From: Streptomyces sp. DH41
GTDB taxonomy: Bacteria > Actinomycetota > Actinomycetes > Streptomycetales > Streptomycetaceae
DNA length: 64,000 bases
Direction: 5' to 3'
NCBI RefSeq assembly: GCF_029813785.1
Contig: NZ_JARVKY010000002.1
Location: 372,001-436,000, forward strand
In this document: positions 15,731 through 24,010 of the stretch, in pieces
Layout: each line of letters begins with the position of its first letter
Numbering within the stretch: the first letter of the stretch is position 1
Program-made: the position numbers and the translations under genes
Notes under the pieces: generated by a model
The model's input: only the letters and a program-made list of their open reading frames with translations
Database searches by the model: none
What the model was told of the DNA's origin: nothing

Positions 15731-16361
15731 GGACAACGGCGAGGGCCGGGCCTGGGCGTATCTGGAATCCCGCAAGAACCTGACCGGCAGCGCCTGCGGG
15801 CTGGCGGGTGTGGTGCTGACCTTCACGGGGGCTGCGGGGCCGTACTGGCCCGTGGTCGTCGCCGGGCTGTACGGCGCCGGCGCGCTTCTCGCCCCGCCGG
15901 AACGGCCCGCGCCGCCCGACTTCCCGGACCCGGCGGCCCAGTTGTCGGCCCAGTTGTCGGCCCAGTTGGAGGAGGTGCGCGGCGACTTCGGCCGGCTGCG
16001 CTCCTATCTGGCCGATGTCGAGCTGCCGTCGGCCGCCCGCGGGCGCCTGACCGAGCTGACCGGCCTGCTGGCCGCGCTGCTGGAGCCGGGCTGGGTCGCC
16101 GAGGTGCTGGCGGCCGACCCGGAGGCCGTGCACGCGGTGTCGCGGGCGGTGCGGCAGGACGTGCCGGAGGCCGTCGACGCGTACGTGCGGACCCGGTGGT
16201 GGACGCGGATGACGCCGGGGCAGGAGCCGCCGGAGCGGCATCTGGAGCGGCAGCTCGCGCTGCTCCACGAGGAGGCGGAGCGGCTGACGGCCGAGCTGCG
16301 GGAGACCGAGGCCCGGCGGCAGGAGTCCCACACGCGGTATCTGGAGGACCGTTCCGGCTGA
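15717..16361 (+). CDS. Hypothetical membrane-anchored coiled-coil protein, last gene of TelA operon
   Basis: 214 residues from GTG 15717, which lies inside the end of the VWA gene. Two close hydrophobic segments near the N-terminus (LTGSACGLAGVVLTFTGAAGPYWPVVVAGLYGAGALL) make a hairpin. Then comes a Pro-rich linker and a short internal repeat LSAQLSAQL. A helical domain follows with FGRLRSYLADVELPSAARGRLTELTGLL, and a C-terminal coiled coil rich in Glu and Arg (HLERQLALLHEEAERLTAELRETEARRQ). The long tail is probably cytoplasmic and could contact TelA, itself a coiled-coil protein (inference). No family recognised. Transcription most likely ends at the hairpin 16404-16444. Confidence 0.72.
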   Translation: MVTSRDNGEGRAWAYLESRKNLTGSACGLAGVVLTFTGAAGPYWPVVVAGLYGAGALLAPPERPAPPDFPDPAAQLSAQLSAQLEEVRGDFGRLRSYLADVELPSAARGRLTELTGLLAALLEPGWVAEVLAADPEAVHAVSRAVRQDVPEAVDAYVRTRWWTRMTPGQEPPERHLERQLALLHEEAERLTAELRETEARRQESHTRYLEDRSG

Positions 16362-16403
16362 CGGGCGGCGCACGGCCCGTGCCGACGTGCGGAGAACGCC
16401 GAA

Positions 16404-16444
16404 GGGCCGGGTCCGTCGCACGCCGTTGTGCGGGGACCCGGCCC
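16404..16444. terminator. Long hairpin between convergent TelA operon and pckG
   Basis: Arms GGGCCGGGTCC (16404-16414) and GGACCCGGCCC (16434-16444) pair perfectly, and an inner CGCAC/GTGCG stem extends the structure. It lies 43 bases after one stop codon and 141 bases beyond the other, so it may serve both strands. Confidence 0.7.
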
Positions 16445-16584
16445 GATCGGGACTCCCTCACGCTCCGGGGTACTGCGAGCTACTGGAGCGGGAGGGAGCC
16501 CCCTCGCGGCCTGCCTTCGTGACGACTTCGCGGGTCAGGGCTAGTCGGACCGGCCGCGGAGCCGGGTGGGTGACGGGGTGGCGG

Positions 16585-18414
16585 TCAGCCCAGGCGCTTC
16601 ACCAGGTTGTGGTACTGGTCCCACAGCTCGGTGGGCGTGTGGTCGCCGAAGGTGTTGAAGTGGTCGGGGACGAGTGCCGCCTCCTCGCGCCACACCTCCT
16701 TGTCGACGCTGAGCAGGAAGTCCAGGTCGGCGTCGGCGAGGTCGAGGCCGTCGGTGTCGAGGGACTCCCTGGTCGGCAGGACGCCGATCGGGGTCTCGAC
16801 GCCGTCCGCCTTGCCCTCCAGGCGCTCCACGATCCACTTCAGGACGCGGCCGTTCTCGCCGAAGCCGGGCCAGACGAACCTGCCCTCGTCGTCCTTGCGG
16901 AACCAGTTGACGTAGTAGATCTTGGGCAGCTTGGCCTGGTCCTTGTCCTTGGCCACGTCGACCCAGTGACCCATGTAGTCGCCCATGTTGTAGCCGCAGA
17001 ACGGCAGCATGGCGAACGGGTCGCGGCGCAGCTCGCCGACCTTGCCCTCGGCGGCGGCGGTCTTCTCGGAGGCCACGTTGGCGCCGAGGAAGACGCCGTG
17101 GTTCCAGTCGAAGGACTCGGTGACCAGCGGTACGGCGGTGGCGCGGCGCCCGCCGAAGAGGATCGCCGAGATCGGCACGCCCCTGGGGTCCTCCCACTCC
17201 GGCGCGATGATCGGGCACTGCGCGGCGGGCGTGGTGAAGCGGGCGTTGGGGTGCGCGGCGGGCGTACCGGACTCGGGGGTCCAGTCGTTGCCCTTCCAGT
17301 CCGTCAGGTGGGCGGGCGTCTCCTCGGTCATGCCCTCCCACCACACGTCGCCGTCGTCGGTGAGGGCGACGTTGGTGAAGACGGAGTTGCCCCACAGGGT
17401 CTTCATCGCGTTGGCGTTGGTGTGCTCACCGGTGCCGGGCGCGACGCCGAAGAAGCCGGCCTCGGGGTTGATGGCGTACAGGCGGCCGTCCTCGCCGAAG
17501 CGCATCCAGGCGATGTCGTCGCCGATCGTCTCGACGGTCCAGCCGGAGATCGTGGGCTCCAGCATGGCGAGGTTGGTCTTGCCGCAGGCCGACGGGAAGG
17601 CGGCGGCGACGTACTTGGGCTCGCCGGTGGGCGGGGTCAGCTTCAGCACCAGCATGTGCTCGGCGAGCCAGCCCTCGTCGCGGGCCATGACGGAGGCGAT
17701 GCGCAGGGCGTAGCACTTCTTGCCGAGCAGGGCGTTGCCGCCGTAGCCGGAGCCGTAGGACCAGATCTCGCGGTCCTCGGGGAAGTGCGAGATGTACTTG
17801 GTGCTGTTGCACGGCCACGGAACGTCCGCCTCGCCCTCGGTGAGGGGGGCGCCGAGGGTGTGCACGGCCTTGACGAAGAAGCCGTCGTCGCCGAGTTCGT
17901 CCAGGACCGGCTGTCCCATGCGGGTCATGGTGCGCATGGAGACGGCGACGTACGCGGAGTCGGTGATCTCGACGCCGAGCGCGGAGAGCGGGGAGCCGAG
18001 CGGGCCCATGCAGAAGGGCACGACGTACATGGTCCGGCCGCGCATGGAGCCGCGGAACAGGCCGCCCTCACCGCCCGTGCCCCGGAAGATCTCCCGCATC
18101 TCGGCGGGGTCCTTCCAGTGGTTGGTCGGGCCGGCGTCCTCCTCCTTGGCGGAGCAGATGAAGGTCCGGTCCTCGACGCGCGCGACGTCGGAGGGGTCGG
18201 AGGCCGCGTAGTACGAGTTGGGGCGCTTGATCGGGTCGAGCCTGCGGAAGGTGCCCTTCTCGACGAGCTCCCCGCACAGGCGCTCGTACTCGGCCTCGGA
18301 TCCGTCGCACCAGACCACTTCGTCCGGCTGGGTCAGTTCGGCGATCTCGTTCACCCACGAGATCAGCTCGTGGTGGTTGGTGGGGACGGGGGGAGCAGCG
18401 ATGTCGCGCGCCAC
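16585..18414 (-). CDS. pckG: Phosphoenolpyruvate carboxykinase (GTP)
   Basis: 609 residues from GTG 18414 with AGGAGC upstream; this start gives the usual length of GTP-type PEPCKs, while the 29-codon longer reading adds non-conserved residues. The enzyme decarboxylates and phosphorylates oxaloacetate to PEP, the entry step of gluconeogenesis, in the cytoplasm. Diagnostic motifs: [23 protein letters not shown], the metal/substrate region [10 protein letters not shown], the P-loop-like [13 protein letters not shown] with the reactive Cys, and [32 protein letters not shown]. Transcribed alone, facing the TelA operon; its promoter must lie in the 296-base gap shared with the hemolysin III-like gene, but no clear box was found for it. 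Confidence 0.97.
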   Translation of the reverse strand: MARDIAAPPVPTNHHELISWVNEIAELTQPDEVVWCDGSEAEYERLCGELVEKGTFRRLDPIKRPNSYYAASDPSDVARVEDRTFICSAKEEDAGPTNHWKDPAEMREIFRGTGGEGGLFRGSMRGRTMYVVPFCMGPLGSPLSALGVEITDSAYVAVSMRTMTRMGQPVLDELGDDGFFVKAVHTLGAPLTEGEADVPWPCNSTKYISHFPEDREIWSYGSGYGGNALLGKKCYALRIASVMARDEGWLAEHMLVLKLTPPTGEPKYVAAAFPSACGKTNLAMLEPTISGWTVETIGDDIAWMRFGEDGRLYAINPEAGFFGVAPGTGEHTNANAMKTLWGNSVFTNVALTDDGDVWWEGMTEETPAHLTDWKGNDWTPESGTPAAHPNARFTTPAAQCPIIAPEWEDPRGVPISAILFGGRRATAVPLVTESFDWNHGVFLGANVASEKTAAAEGKVGELRRDPFAMLPFCGYNMGDYMGHWVDVAKDKDQAKLPKIYYVNWFRKDDEGRFVWPGFGENGRVLKWIVERLEGKADGVETPIGVLPTRESLDTDGLDLADADLDFLLSVDKEVWREEAALVPDHFNTFGDHTPTELWDQYHNLVKRLG

Positions 18415-18681
18415 GATTGCTCCTAAATGAGGGGTTTTTTGTTGGGAGGCCCCGTGGGGGCTGCGACCCGGATGCGTGACGTTGACCTCTTGGGCGCTCA
18501 TCCGGTGTCGACCGCACTCATTTGATCATCCGACGTGAGCGCCCATCTGTCCAGAGGGCGTCACACCTGAGCGGAGTGAGGATCGCCACGTACTCTCGCC
18601 GGAGGTCTGAGGGGGTGCGGCGCCGGGTACCCCGTGAGACGATGACCACTCGGCACCCGCGAACGTCCGTACTGATGCGTA

Positions 18682-18704
18682 ACTTACGGTTCCGTAGGTA
18701 CGAT
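18682..18704 (+). promoter_or_regulatory. Inverted repeat plus -10 box of a leaderless hemolysin III-like gene
   Basis: ACTTACGGTTCCGTAGGT (18682-18699) is an inverted repeat with TACGG/CCGTA cores separated by TT and matching outer AC/GT. It runs directly into TACGAT (18699-18704), a good -10, seven bases before the ATG at 18711. The arrangement predicts a leaderless transcript and a repressor (TetR-like symmetry) occupying the core promoter. Confidence 0.55.
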
Positions 18705-18710
18705 GTCCCT

Positions 18711-19415
18711 ATGACTGCGTCCGCCTCCGACGCGCCCAGGGACACGCCGGCCGCCGGCCGCGGCCCTGTAGCGCTCGATCTGCCGCATCCGGTCAAGCCG
18801 AAGCTGCGCGGCTGGCTGCATCTCGGCATGTTTCCGGCCGTCCTCGTCGCGGGCCTGGTGCTCACCGCCCTCGCCGAGTCGACCGAAGCACGCATCGCCT
18901 GCGGGATCTACGTCCTCACGGCCTGTCTGCTGTTCGGCGTCAGCGCGCTCTACCACCGGGGCGACTGGAGCCCGCGGATGGACGGCGTACTGCGCCGCCT
19001 CGACCACGCCAACATCTTCCTGATCATCGCGGGCACCTACACCCCGCTCACGATGCTCCTGCTCCCCGAGGCCAAGGGCCAGTGGCTGCTGTGGGGCATC
19101 TGGGCCGCCGCGGCGGCGGGCATCCTCTTCCGCGTCTTCTGGGTCGGCGCCCCGCGCTGGCTCTACACGCCGTGCTACCTCGCCATGGGCTGGGCGGCCG
19201 TCTTCTACCTCCCCGAGTTCATGCGGGCCGGCGGCATCGCCGTCCTGGTGCTGGTGATCGCGGGCGGGCTGCTCTACAGCGCGGGCGGCGTGATCTACGG
19301 CCTCAAGCGGCCCAACCCCTCACCGCGCTGGTTCGGCTTCCACGAGGTCTTCCACTCCTTCACGCTGGCGGCCTTCATCGCGCACTACGTGGGGATCTCG
19401 CTGGTCGCCTACTAG
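18711..19415 (+). CDS. Hemolysin III / adiponectin-receptor (PAQR) family membrane protein
   Basis: 234 residues and about seven membrane helices. The family signatures are visible: KPKLRGWLHLGMFP before the first helix, LLFGVSALYHRGDWSPRMDGVLRRLDHANIFLIIAGTYTPLTMLLL with the conserved Ser, His and Asp metal ligands, and the C-terminal WFGFHEVFHSFTLAAFIAHYVGI with the HxxxH pair. PAQR proteins are metal-dependent lipid hydrolase-like enzymes; bacterial members are called hemolysin III but are more likely involved in membrane lipid homeostasis. The ATG at 18711 fits the leaderless promoter; longer frames upstream are not conserved. A perfect hairpin follows at 19426. Confidence 0.9.
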   Translation: MTASASDAPRDTPAAGRGPVALDLPHPVKPKLRGWLHLGMFPAVLVAGLVLTALAESTEARIACGIYVLTACLLFGVSALYHRGDWSPRMDGVLRRLDHANIFLIIAGTYTPLTMLLLPEAKGQWLLWGIWAAAAAGILFRVFWVGAPRWLYTPCYLAMGWAAVFYLPEFMRAGGIAVLVLVIAGGLLYSAGGVIYGLKRPNPSPRWFGFHEVFHSFTLAAFIAHYVGISLVAY

Positions 19416-19425
19416 GGACTCCGCC

Positions 19426-19447
19426 GGCCTCGGAAAAGACCGAGGCC
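19426..19447 (+). terminator. Hairpin terminator after hemolysin III-like gene
   Basis: GGCCTCGG-AAAAGA-CCGAGGCC, an 8-bp perfect stem with a 6-base loop, starting 11 bases after the stop codon and ending 29 bases before the next start. Confidence 0.7.
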
Positions 19448-19476
19448 GTGCCCCTCCCCCGTGGCATCCTGACCGG

Positions 19477-20208
19477 GTGAACGGTCCCGAGATCCACGTC
19501 GAGTTCGCCCCGGAACTGCACCTGTTCGTGCCGCGCGCCCGCCCCACCGGCGCCGCCCGCGCGGCCACCGACGGAGTCTCCACGCTCGGCCATGTCGTCG
19601 AGTCCCTCGGCGTCCCCCTCACCGAGGTCGGCACGCTCCTCGTCGACGGCCGCGAGGTGCCGCCCGGACACGTCCCCACCGGCGGCGAGTCGGTGAGCGT
19701 ACTCCCCGTCGAACACCCCCAGCGGGTCCCGGGCGCTCCCCTGCGCTTCCTGCTCGACGTGCACCTCGGCACCCTCGCCCGCCGGCTGCGGCTGCTCGGC
19801 GTGGACACGGCGTACGAGTCGACGGACCTCGGCGACCCGGCGCTCGCCGCGCTGTCCGCGGCAGAGAAACGGGTCATGCTCAGCCGCGACCGCGGCCTGC
19901 TGCGCCGCCGCGAGCTGTGGGCCGGCGCCTACGTCTACGGCACCCGCCCCGACGACCAGCTCCAGGAGGTCCTGGACCGCTTCCGCCCCGAGCTGCGCCC
20001 GTGGACCAGGTGCACCGCGTGCAACGGACTGCTGGGCGAGGCCACCAAGGAGGAGGTGGCCGACCAGCTCAAGGGCGGTACCGAGCGCACGTACGACGTG
20101 TTCGCGCAGTGCCGGGCGTGCGGGCGCGCGTACTGGAAGGGCGCGCACCACGAGCAGTTGGAGGCCATCGTGGAGGCGGCGGTGCGCCGGGGTACCCAGG
20201 GTGGTTGA
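19477..20208 (+). CDS. ThiS-like ubiquitin-fold plus Mut7-C RNase domain protein
   Basis: 243 residues from GTG 19477. The first 80 residues resemble a beta-grasp ThiS/MoaD-like domain (IHVEFAPELHLFV ... TLGHVVESLGVPLTEVGTLLVDGREVPPGHVPTGGESVSVLPV). From residue 87 the Mut7-C domain begins: RFLLDVHLGTLARRLRLLGVDTAYE, RVMLSRDRGLLRRR with the PIN-like acidic residues, and a C-terminal zinc ribbon with two CxxC pairs (CTACNG and CRACGR). Mut7-C is a predicted nuclease of the PIN-like fold; the ubiquitin-like fusion is described in actinobacteria. The start is defined by length and lacks a clear ribosome site. Cytoplasmic. Target RNA unknown. Confidence 0.88.
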   Translation: MNGPEIHVEFAPELHLFVPRARPTGAARAATDGVSTLGHVVESLGVPLTEVGTLLVDGREVPPGHVPTGGESVSVLPVEHPQRVPGAPLRFLLDVHLGTLARRLRLLGVDTAYESTDLGDPALAALSAAEKRVMLSRDRGLLRRRELWAGAYVYGTRPDDQLQEVLDRFRPELRPWTRCTACNGLLGEATKEEVADQLKGGTERTYDVFAQCRACGRAYWKGAHHEQLEAIVEAAVRRGTQGG

Positions 20209-20408
20209 GTACGGCGGTTGACTATCCGCGCCGGTCACCGGGGGCGGCCGGCGCGGTGGGAGGTGCGGGGCCACGCCAGTGCCCGTACGCCCAGCCCGAC
20301 CGCCGCCCGGAAACAGGCCCACAGCGCCGCGCCCGCGGTGGCCGACCGCCAGGTGCTGGGCCGTCGCCCTGCAGTGGAACGCCCAGCTCACGCTGGGCGC
20401 CCTGATCC
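20209..20408. other. Gap of 200 bases with a possible gene remnant
   Basis: No promoter or hairpin stands out. Plus strand positions about 20350-20422 read WAVALQWNAQLTLGALILSGA followed by a stop, which looks like the end of a small hydrophobic protein but has no start codon or coherent upstream frame. It could be a decayed membrane-protein gene; evidence is weak. Confidence 0.25.
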
Positions 20409-22820
20409 TCAGCGGCGCCTGACGTCCCCCTTGCCGCAGGCCGTGCCGTCCCCGTCCGGGTCCAGGCGCAGCGGGTCGTCCTGGCCGTTGACCTCCAGGC
20501 GGCCGTAGTCATTGCGCTCCAGCCAGTCGCAGCGCTCGGCCGTCGTCTTCTTCACCTCGGCCGGGAAGGCGGTCGGCACGCAGACATTGGCGGAGCCGTA
20601 GTGGCGGTCGCAGCCGGAGACGGTCGGGCTGACCGGCTGCGACGTCCGCTTCTTCCCGGGCCCCGCCACCTTGCCCCGCGGGGCGTCGGCGAAGGAGTGG
20701 ACGTGCGCGGAGGCGTCCTTGGCGCTGAGCGCCTGCGGACCGTCCAGGTGCACCCACTCGGCGACCGAGGGGACGCCGTTCGCGTCGACCGCGAAGAGCA
20801 TGTACCAGCCGGGCGGGGCCAGGTTCGGGTTGCTGGTGACGTTGAGGTCGACGTTGTTCCCGTCGACCGACAGCGGCAGGTCCACGAACCGCTGGTTCGG
20901 GTCCGAGGAGTGCGTGACGGCGGCCGGGCGGATCAGCTCCGCCTTGGCGATGGGCCGGTCGACGGTGATCCGCTGGGTGTCGCCGTAGTTCCACTCGGTG
21001 TCGATGACCGAGGTGATCGCCGGACGCTCGCCCTTCAGCAGGTAGGGCGGGGTGTAGACGGACACGTCGTGGTTCCAGGAGCCGTTGCCCGGGTTGTCGC
21101 CGGTCGTCATCACCCGGCCGTCGGGCAGCAGGAACGCCGAGGAGTGGTAGCCGCGGGCCTCCGGGTCGACCGCCACCGGGTCGAAGGTCTCCGTCTCCGG
21201 GTCGAAGATCGACGTCTCGAAGACCGGGTTGGCCCGGTTGTGCAGGGCGCCGCCCGTCTCCAGCACCGTGCCGTCGGGCAGCAGGACGGTGGAGACGTAC
21301 ATCTTGCCCTGGTCGCCGGTCTGCGGGACCGGGCCGTCACCGAAGTCCACCGTGCCCTGCGGGAGCGGCGGCCCGGCGACGTACGCCGGGTCGGGCTCCT
21401 TGAGGTCGATGATGTCGGTGAGGCGGTTGGCGTCCGGGTTGGAGTCGATGTTGCCGCCGCCGATGGTCAGCACCTTCTGGTCCTGAGCCGGGGGCAGCAG
21501 CACGCTGGCCGACTGGTCGCGCACGTCCTTGTCCTGGAGGCCCGGCACCTGGGTGATGGTGTTGGCGTCGTAGTCGTAGATCGCGGAGCCGGTGCCGGGG
21601 ATGTTGTTGCCGAAGACGTGGCTGCCCGAGTAGAAGAGCCGGCCGTCCTGCATGAGGATCATCGACGGGTACAGGCCCCAGTACGACCAGGTCTGGTTGA
21701 CCTGCCAGGTCGGCAGCCACTTCTGCTGCTCGTCCGACCACAGGTCGGCCGTCACCGACCCGGTGGAGTCCTCGCGCAGCCCGCCGAAGGAGATGACGTC
21801 GCCGTTGCCGAGGATCGTCGCCGACGGGTACCAGTGGCCGTCGTTCATGTCGTTGGTCTTGATGTAGGTCTCGGTCTCCGGGTCGAAGATGTACGAGTCC
21901 TTGTAGCCCTGGTAGCCGATGGTGCCGTCCGCCGACGGGTAGCCGGCGTTGCCGCTCATCACGAGGACGCGGCCGTCCTTGAGCTGGACGTGCCCGGCGC
22001 AGAACATGTCGTCGGGCGTCGGGATCGTCTTGTAGTCGCCGGTCTTCGGGTCGTAGACCGCCGAGGTGAAGGTGCCCGCCTCGAACATCTCCGGGTCGTT
22101 GCCGGAGCCCGCGATCAGCAGCACCTTGCCGCCCGGCAGGACGACGGAGTGCATGGAGCGGACCGGGTTCTGCGTCGGCAGCACGTCCCAGCGGCCGTTC
22201 TCGCACTCCTCGGCGGTACCCGTGCACTCCGGGTCCGGGACCGGGTCGGCGACCTGCTCCATCGTGTAGTCGTCGGTGGTCGCCGAGCCGGTGCCGTAGA
22301 CGGAGACGCCCCAGCTGATGCGGTCGGTACCGGCCGGGACCTCGGGGGTGCGGACGCTCGCCTCGGTCCAGTCGGCGGCCAGGTCGAGGGCCTTGAGGTC
22401 GGTCCAGTACTGCCAGCCCGCGGTGGCGTCGTGCCGGAAGAGCGTGAGGGAGGCGTCCGGGGTGGTGGTCTTGTACCAGAGGGACAGCTCGTACTGCTTG
22501 CCCTCCGTCACCACCGGCGCGCACTCGGCGGACTCCGTGATCAGGGCCTTGCGGTCGCCCTCGGTCCGGCGGGTCAGCTCGACCTTCATGGCCCTGGTGC
22601 CGGAGTGGGCGTCGGCGACGGTCTCGAAGGTGAAGTCGTTGTCGCCCCAGCCCGACTTCTCCCAGCAGTACGGCATGTCACCGGTGCCGGCGGTCTCGAA
22701 GCCGGGGTTCTTGATCAGGTTGGCGGCCGAGGCGGGCTGGGGCGCGGTGAGCAGAAGCCCGCCGGTGAGGGCGGACACCGCCAGGAGGGCGGAGGTTCTG
22801 TGCCGGGGTCTTCTTCTCAT
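20409..22820 (-). CDS. Secreted galactose/glyoxal oxidase-like radical copper oxidase with excalibur tail
   Basis: 803 residues. A signal peptide (about 1-32, ending ASA) precedes a carbohydrate-binding-like jelly roll (NLIKNPGFETAG ...). Next is a kelch beta-propeller (about 200-590; repeats such as SVVLPGGKVLLIAGSGND, DGRVLVMSGNAGY, PDGRVMTTGDNPGN) and the galactose-oxidase C-terminal Ig-like domain. A short excalibur calcium-binding motif (DPDGDGTACGKGD) ends the protein. MFCAGH supplies the Cys expected to cross-link to the active-site Tyr, and GYHSSAFLLPDG matches the axial Tyr-His pair. Family members oxidise primary alcohols or aldehydes to aldehyde or acid plus H2O2. Last gene of a coupled glycosyltransferase operon, so it probably modifies the glycan after export. 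Longer than typical streptomycete GlxA because of the extra N- and C-terminal domains. Confidence 0.88.
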   Translation of the reverse strand: MRRRPRHRTSALLAVSALTGGLLLTAPQPASAANLIKNPGFETAGTGDMPYCWEKSGWGDNDFTFETVADAHSGTRAMKVELTRRTEGDRKALITESAECAPVVTEGKQYELSLWYKTTTPDASLTLFRHDATAGWQYWTDLKALDLAADWTEASVRTPEVPAGTDRISWGVSVYGTGSATTDDYTMEQVADPVPDPECTGTAEECENGRWDVLPTQNPVRSMHSVVLPGGKVLLIAGSGNDPEMFEAGTFTSAVYDPKTGDYKTIPTPDDMFCAGHVQLKDGRVLVMSGNAGYPSADGTIGYQGYKDSYIFDPETETYIKTNDMNDGHWYPSATILGNGDVISFGGLREDSTGSVTADLWSDEQQKWLPTWQVNQTWSYWGLYPSMILMQDGRLFYSGSHVFGNNIPGTGSAIYDYDANTITQVPGLQDKDVRDQSASVLLPPAQDQKVLTIGGGNIDSNPDANRLTDIIDLKEPDPAYVAGPPLPQGTVDFGDGPVPQTGDQGKMYVSTVLLPDGTVLETGGALHNRANPVFETSIFDPETETFDPVAVDPEARGYHSSAFLLPDGRVMTTGDNPGNGSWNHDVSVYTPPYLLKGERPAITSVIDTEWNYGDTQRITVDRPIAKAELIRPAAVTHSSDPNQRFVDLPLSVDGNNVDLNVTSNPNLAPPGWYMLFAVDANGVPSVAEWVHLDGPQALSAKDASAHVHSFADAPRGKVAGPGKKRTSQPVSPTVSGCDRHYGSANVCVPTAFPAEVKKTTAERCDWLERNDYGRLEVNGQDDPLRLDPDGDGTACGKGDVRRR

Positions 22821-24010
22821 GCGTCACTCCTTGCGGTGCGGTCGGCCGTACGGGATCGGCGCGGGAGGTACACGAGCGCCTCCGTCCCGGCGAAGCGCAG
22901 GACGAAGGTGATGACGAGGGCGAGCGCGGTGGCGGGCAGCACGGTCAGGCCGAACTGGCCGACGAGCAGCGCGATGAGCGGGATGCGCAGCACCAGGTCG
23001 GCGTTGGCTATCAGCGCGAACCGCAGGGTCCGGTCGGCCCAGTGCCGGTGCCGGCGCCGGTCGCGGAAGAGCAGCCGCTCCAGGAGCAGGAAGTTCCAGG
23101 CCACGCCGAACTGGTTGGCGACTATCTCGGCGGGCAGGTAGTGCAGCCCGGCCTCGGTCAGCGCCCACAGGGCGGCCAGGTTCGGCACGAAGCCGCTCAG
23201 CCCGATCAGCCCGAAGGCGATCATGCGGGCCAGCGGCGAGGCGGTGCGCAGACCGGCCAGGTGGCGCAGGAAGCGCAGCCCCTCCCGCGCCGTGGACTTG
23301 GACTCGCCGGCGTACCGCTCCTCGAAGACGAACGGCACCTCGGTGACCGTCTGGGGGCGGCTGCGGACGGCCAGTTCGAGGAGGATCTTGTAACCGAGCG
23401 GCTTGAGGACCTCGGCGGTGACCTCGCTGCGGCGGATGGCGAAGAAGCCGCTCATCGGATCGCTGACACCGTGCAGCCGGCGCGGGAAGAGCGCCTTGGT
23501 CAGCCAGGTCGCCGCGCGCGAGACCGCGATCCGGTAGCCGCCCGCGAGCCCGGCGCGGCTGCCGCCCTTGATGTACCGGGAGGCGACGACGAGTCCGGCG
23601 TTCGCCCGCTCCCCGGTGGCGACCAGCTCCGGCACGAGGGACGGCGGATGCTGGCAGTCGCCGTCCATGACGACGATCCAGTCCGAGCCCGCCGCCTTCA
23701 TGCCCTCGACGACCGCGCCGCCGAGCCCGCCGGACGGCTCGTCCCGGTGCAGGACGGTGACCGGGAAGGGGCAGTCGGGCGCCACCGCGCGGATCACCTC
23801 CGGCGTGTCGTCGGTGGAGTCGTCCACGAAGACGACCTCGCAGGGCAGCCGGGCCGGCACGGACTCGGTGATCAGACGCAGCAGCCGCCGTACGTTCCCG
23901 GACTCGTTGTAGGTCGGTACGACGATGGTGACGGCACCCGGCTCGGGCACCTCCGAGGCGCGTACGGCCGGATGGCCCAGCTCGTCGGGCACGGTGGACT
24001 CGTGGCTCAT
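22817..24010 (-). CDS. GT2 glycosyltransferase (polyprenyl-phosphate sugar synthase type) fused to GtrA
   Basis: 397 residues. The N-terminal GT-A domain has AVTIVVPTYNESGNVRRLL, CEVVFVDDSTDD, and WIVVMDGDCQHPPSLVPEL with the DxD-type motif, then DPMSGFFAIRRSEV, as in dolichol-phosphate mannose synthases. From about residue 265 a GtrA domain of four helices follows (ARMIAFGLIGLSGFVPNLAALWALT ... FALIANADLVLRIPLIALLVGQF), the membrane part that moves lipid-linked sugars. Expected role: charging polyprenyl phosphate with a sugar and helping it across the membrane for use by the ArnT-like enzyme upstream. It is coupled by ATGA overlaps on both sides. Confidence 0.92.
   Translation of the reverse strand: MSHESTVPDELGHPAVRASEVPEPGAVTIVVPTYNESGNVRRLLRLITESVPARLPCEVVFVDDSTDDTPEVIRAVAPDCPFPVTVLHRDEPSGGLGGAVVEGMKAAGSDWIVVMDGDCQHPPSLVPELVATGERANAGLVVASRYIKGGSRAGLAGGYRIAVSRAATWLTKALFPRRLHGVSDPMSGFFAIRRSEVTAEVLKPLGYKILLELAVRSRPQTVTEVPFVFEERYAGESKSTAREGLRFLRHLAGLRTASPLARMIAFGLIGLSGFVPNLAALWALTEAGLHYLPAEIVANQFGVAWNFLLLERLLFRDRRRHRHWADRTLRFALIANADLVLRIPLIALLVGQFGLTVLPATALALVITFVLRFAGTEALVYLPRRSRTADRTARSDA

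Noticed and set aside
11878..16361. Ordinary ABC importer operon
   Set aside because: There are binding-like domains but no permease or ATPase; TelA and VWA are not importer parts.
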